From positions 1 to 53,180 of the forward strand of contig JAMONL010000018.1 of assembly GCA_027065815.1 (NCBI GenBank): a DNA stretch of 53,180 nucleotides, given 5' to 3'. The notes below the pieces were generated by a model. It was not told where the DNA came from. It made no database searches and saw only the letters and a list, made by a program, of their open reading frames with translations. Numbering within the stretch: position 1 is the stretch's first letter; every line of letters starts with the position of its first letter. Below, piece after piece: positions 49,889 through 53,180 of this stretch. Origin of the DNA: Sulfurovum sp. GTDB lineage: Bacteria > Campylobacterota > Campylobacteria > Campylobacterales > Sulfurovaceae. The translations under genes and the position numbers were made by a program.

Positions 49889-49984
49889 ATGGCAAAAGGT
49901 CAAGATAAACAAAAAGCAGTTAAGAAAAAATCAGAAAAAACTTTAAAAGAAAAACGTGCAGAAAAAAAAGCAAAGAAATCTTAA
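49889..49984 (+). CDS. 31-aa highly basic microprotein
   Basis: ATG at 49889 after AAAGGAG RBS; MAKGQDKQKAVKKKSEKTLKEKRAEKKAKKS, stop at 49982-49984; not in the ORF track because of length. Confidence 0.7.
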   Translation: MAKGQDKQKAVKKKSEKTLKEKRAEKKAKKS

Positions 49985-50129
49985 TATCTATCTTATAAAA
50001 GGTAAGCATGTACAACCCTATATCATCGGAATTAGTACTAATTCTGAAGAAAAAAATGCTAAATAAGCTGAATGTTTAGTACATAACAGATGCTTACACA
50101 TACTACCAAATTTTTATTCTTAAAAACCA

Positions 50130-50162
50130 AAACCTTATAATCTAACATATTTTATAAGGTTT
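50130..50162. terminator. AAACCTTATAA inverted repeat, family A
   Basis: AAACCTTATAA-N11-TTATAAGGTTT perfect 11-bp stem. Confidence 0.6.
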
Positions 50163-50372
50163 ATCGTTGGAGCGACGCCTGTAGACCCATTTTTTGAAAC
50201 CTCCCATAGAAAAGCTTATAAAATGTGCTATATAAGAGATTTTATAATGAAAAGTATATCTGTGTATAAATATTTTAGATTAATTTTTATTTCATATATT
50301 TAATGATTATTAATATGAATACGAAAAAGATTGATGTAGTTAAATGTGGCTTTGATATTACAGAGAAGTCTA

Positions 50373-50397
50373 AGCTACCATGCGTGGGATGGTAGCT
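50373..50397. terminator. Hairpin just downstream of argG
   Basis: AGCTACCAT-GCGTGGG-ATGGTAGCT, perfect 9-bp stem, no clear T-tract. Confidence 0.5.
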
Positions 50398-50408
50398 AGA
50401 AGAGGTAA

Positions 50409-51752
50409 TTATTTCTTTTTCGTAGAAGTATTCCCAAACCCGAAGAAACGTTTGATACGCTCACAGATCGTCACTGATCCTGTCTCGATACGACAGACTT
50501 CTGTCTCATCAAAATCACCGATCAAGGTCTTAATACGCTCTGGCTGTTTTTTACCTTCGATCATAAATCTCAATGCATTGAGTCTAATAAATCCTTCTGC
50601 ATCTTTCTGGTCATACACATCATCCGCTTCAAAAGTTGAATGCTCTTCAGAGTAGAGTGTCAAGTCAGATTTTCTACCCACGACAGTCACAGAACCTTTG
50701 TAAAGCTTTAGTTTCACCAAACCTTCTACCTGCTCTTGTGTAGCATCAATGGCTGCCTGCAGCATTCTACGCTCAGGAGACCACCATAGCCCGTTGTAGA
50801 TCAGTTTGGCATACTTAGGCATTAACTCATCTTTCATGTGAGCCTCTTCTCTGTCCAGTGTGATGGATTCTATGGCTCTATGCGCTTTCAGCATAATTGT
50901 TCCGCCCGGAGTTTCATAACATCCTCGTGCTTTCATACCGACCATACGGTTCTCCACAATATCAATACGCCCAATACCGTGTTTGTTTCCATAGGCATTC
51001 AGTGTTTCAAGTATTTTTGCAGGACTCATCTCTTCACGGTTGATCGCAATAGGATCACCGTTCTTATAGGCAATCGTAATATACTCTGCTTCATCCGGCG
51101 CTTTTTCAGGGCTGACTGACCATAACCACATATCTTCTTCAGGCTCGGCATAAGGGTTTTCCAAATGCTCACCTTCATAAGAGATATGAAGCAGGTTCGC
51201 ATCCATTGAGTAGGGTTTCGCCTGCCCTTTCCCGTCGATGTCAATTCCATGCTCTTTTGCATAGGCAAGAAGCTTCGTACGTGAGTTTAGATCCCACTCT
51301 CTCCACGGTGCGATCACGGCAATATCCGGGTCAAGTGCAAGGTAACCCAGTTCAAAACGTACTTGGTCATTCCCTTTTCCTGTTGCACCGTGAGAAACAG
51401 CATCTGCACCTGTTTCATGTGCGATCTCGATCTGTTTTTTGGAGATAAGCGGACGTGCAATGGAGGTACCAAGAAGGTACTCACCCTCATAAATGGCATT
51501 GGCTCTGAACATTGGGAAAACGAAATCTTTTACAAACTCTTCCCTAAGATCCAAAATGAAAATATTTTCTTCTTTGATACCCATATCCAACGCTTTCTGA
51601 CGTGCCGGCTCTACCTCTTCACCCTGTCCAAGATCTGCTGTAAACGTTACGACTTCACACGCATACTCATCTTGAAGCCACTTTAAAATAATACTTGTGT
51701 CAAGCCCGCCTGAATACGCCAATACTGCTTTTTTAATTGTTCTTTTTGCCAT
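50409..51752 (-). CDS. argG: Argininosuccinate synthase
   Basis: [47 protein letters not shown]. Confidence 0.98.
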   Translation of the reverse strand: MAKRTIKKAVLAYSGGLDTSIILKWLQDEYACEVVTFTADLGQGEEVEPARQKALDMGIKEENIFILDLREEFVKDFVFPMFRANAIYEGEYLLGTSIARPLISKKQIEIAHETGADAVSHGATGKGNDQVRFELGYLALDPDIAVIAPWREWDLNSRTKLLAYAKEHGIDIDGKGQAKPYSMDANLLHISYEGEHLENPYAEPEEDMWLWSVSPEKAPDEAEYITIAYKNGDPIAINREEMSPAKILETLNAYGNKHGIGRIDIVENRMVGMKARGCYETPGGTIMLKAHRAIESITLDREEAHMKDELMPKYAKLIYNGLWWSPERRMLQAAIDATQEQVEGLVKLKLYKGSVTVVGRKSDLTLYSEEHSTFEADDVYDQKDAEGFIRLNALRFMIEGKKQPERIKTLIGDFDETEVCRIETGSVTICERIKRFFGFGNTSTKKK

Positions 51753-51828
51753 TTTATAAGCCTTTAAATAATATTGACGCGATTATATCGAAATGTTGGT
51801 TATGGTTGGTTTTACCATAACCTATGCG

Positions 51829-52167
51829 CTAGACAAATCCATATTTTTTTAAAATAATATCCAATACAGGTTTTTTATACGCACCTGTATGTCTGAATAC
51901 CTCATTGCCTTCAGCATCAAAAAAAAGCTGTGTCGGCATCTCTTTGAATTTATAAATATCACGACTTACCAGACGTTCTTTTTGCCCGTCTATGGAGTAT
52001 ATCTGGTACTCAGGATGTGCTTCCAATACTTCAGCAAAGACTTTTGACATTGCCAGACAAGAGTAGCAATGTGACATACCGAAAGCTAAAATAGTTGGTT
52101 TACCGTTACCGATATTGTGTTTAATATCTCTGTATTGGTTGACCGGAAGCGGTTTTTTTTCTGCCAT
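51829..52167 (-). CDS. Thioredoxin-like protein
   Basis: PTILAFGMSHCYSCLAMSKVFAEV, FKEMPTQLFFDAEGNEV. Confidence 0.88.
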   Translation of the reverse strand: MAEKKPLPVNQYRDIKHNIGNGKPTILAFGMSHCYSCLAMSKVFAEVLEAHPEYQIYSIDGQKERLVSRDIYKFKEMPTQLFFDAEGNEVFRHTGAYKKPVLDIILKKYGFV

Positions 52168-52263
52168 TTTGACTCCAAAGTTTCGTAGTTAAGTGATTAT
52201 ACAAATCCTATCTTAAAAACTTTTGCTATAATCAAAATAAGAATTTTTCATGGAGCGTAACAT

Positions 52264-53046
52264 ATGTTATTAGGCGTAAATATCGACCATATTGCTGTAC
52301 TAAGAGAAGCCAGGAAAGTGGCTGACCCAGACCCTTTGGATGCTCTAGGCATCTGCAAACGTGCAGGTGCAGACCAGATCACCATACATTTACGTGAGGA
52401 CAGACGGCATATGCATGACAGTGATGCCAAAAACATTATAGCGCTCTCTATGCTGCCGGTAAATCTTGAGTGTGCCATCTCTCCTGAGATGATAGATATT
52501 GCCTGTGAACTTAGACCGCACAGAGTGACTTTGGTACCTGAAAAACGTGAAGAGGTCACAACAGAGGGCGGACTTGCTGTAGAGGGTGAACAGCCCAAAC
52601 TCAAAGAAGCCATCAAAAGATTGCAAAAAGAGGAGATAGAAGTTTCTCTCTTTATTGACCCGACTCTCTCTGCTGTAACTGCGTCGCTGGATCTTGGTGT
52701 AGAGTGGATAGAGTTTCATACAGGAAAGTATGCCAATATTTATGCCATGCTGTATTCGAATCTGAGTAAAACGCACCATAGTATTCCTGAACTGGAACTT
52801 TCCCGTAAGATCCTTAAACAGATGCTCGATGATGAACTCAGAAACCTGCGTCTTTTAAGTTGTGATGCCATGGAAAGAGGCCTAAGAGTTGCAGCAGGTC
52901 ATGGGCTCAATATGCAAAATGTCAAAGATATTGTAGAGATCGAGACCATTGAAGAGTTGAATATTGGTCAAAGTATTATTGCACGTTCTGTCTATGTTGG
53001 TTTGGAACAGGCAATTTTGGATATGAAAGCGATGTTGATACGATAA
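52264..53046 (+). CDS. pdxJ: Pyridoxine 5'-phosphate synthase
   Basis: MLLGVNIDHIAVLREARKVADPDPLDA, HLREDRRHMHDSD. Confidence 0.98.
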   Translation: MLLGVNIDHIAVLREARKVADPDPLDALGICKRAGADQITIHLREDRRHMHDSDAKNIIALSMLPVNLECAISPEMIDIACELRPHRVTLVPEKREEVTTEGGLAVEGEQPKLKEAIKRLQKEEIEVSLFIDPTLSAVTASLDLGVEWIEFHTGKYANIYAMLYSNLSKTHHSIPELELSRKILKQMLDDELRNLRLLSCDAMERGLRVAAGHGLNMQNVKDIVEIETIEELNIGQSIIARSVYVGLEQAILDMKAMLIR

Positions 53047-53180
53047 TGTCTCACAAAAAAGTAGCCATATCTATTGGTGACCTTAACGGCATCGGTATCC
53101 AGCTTGCATTGGAAAACCATCAGATCCTCTCTGAAATGATTGATCCTGTCTATTGTATTGACTTCAATATGCTCAAGCAG
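53046..53180 (+). CDS. pdxA: 4-hydroxythreonine-4-phosphate dehydrogenase, 5' part only
   Basis: ATG overlaps pdxJ stop (TAATG); MSHKKVAISIGDLNGIGIQLALENHQIL; runs off window end. Confidence 0.88.
   Translation, partial: MSHKKVAISIGDLNGIGIQLALENHQILSEMIDPVYCIDFNMLKQ

Noticed and set aside
49758-49946. 62-aa plus-strand ORF covering the microprotein region
   Set aside because: Out of frame with the RBS-supported 31-aa ORF and no start signal.

Overview
The window looks like a chromosomal segment of a Campylobacterota (Sulfurovum-like) bacterium; the lineage call is inferred from protein flavour and gene content. It carries: (1) a partial sulfite dehydrogenase/cytochrome c pair; (2) housekeeping genes (arsC-like, lolA, secA, lolC/E-type permease, AsmA-like, mltG); (3) a ~20 kb nitrogen-assimilation region (PP2C-Ser/Thr kinase fusion, focA/nirC-type transporter, narK-type transporter, ferredoxin-type nitrite reductase, DmsB-DmsC-like fusion, NarB/NasA-type nitrate reductase, thiI, a degenerate NtrC-like/NtrB-like pair, two amt-glnK cassettes); (4) yigZ, vanZ-like, hemH, kdsB; (5) an eight-gene MSHA/type II-like biogenesis operon with no pilin genes next to it; (6) era, hslU, hslV, rplI, M3 peptidase, DEDDh exonuclease, argG, thioredoxin-like, pdxJ and pdxA (partial). 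The most interesting signal is a candidate undescribed nitrogen regulon. A 17-bp palindrome TGATTA-N5-TAATCA (exact at five places, degenerate at two) sits with its centre 40 bp (plus strand) or 41 bp (minus strand) from the first base of a TATAAT-like -10 at six promoters (kinase, focA, narK, nirA, narB, amt1). Inside the regulon is a truncated NtrC-like protein that seems to have lost its receiver and GAFTGA region but kept a Fis-type HTH, with the same palindrome downstream of its own -10. It overlaps a PAS protein resembling an NtrB without its phospho-acceptor His. The nitrite reductase also carries a C-terminal tail resembling a protein-kinase C-lobe, and the neighbouring PP2C-kinase gene is in the same regulon. 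Two REPIN-like inverted hairpin pairs and two other hairpin families lie in intergenic regions. All homology calls are by eye; no searches were run.
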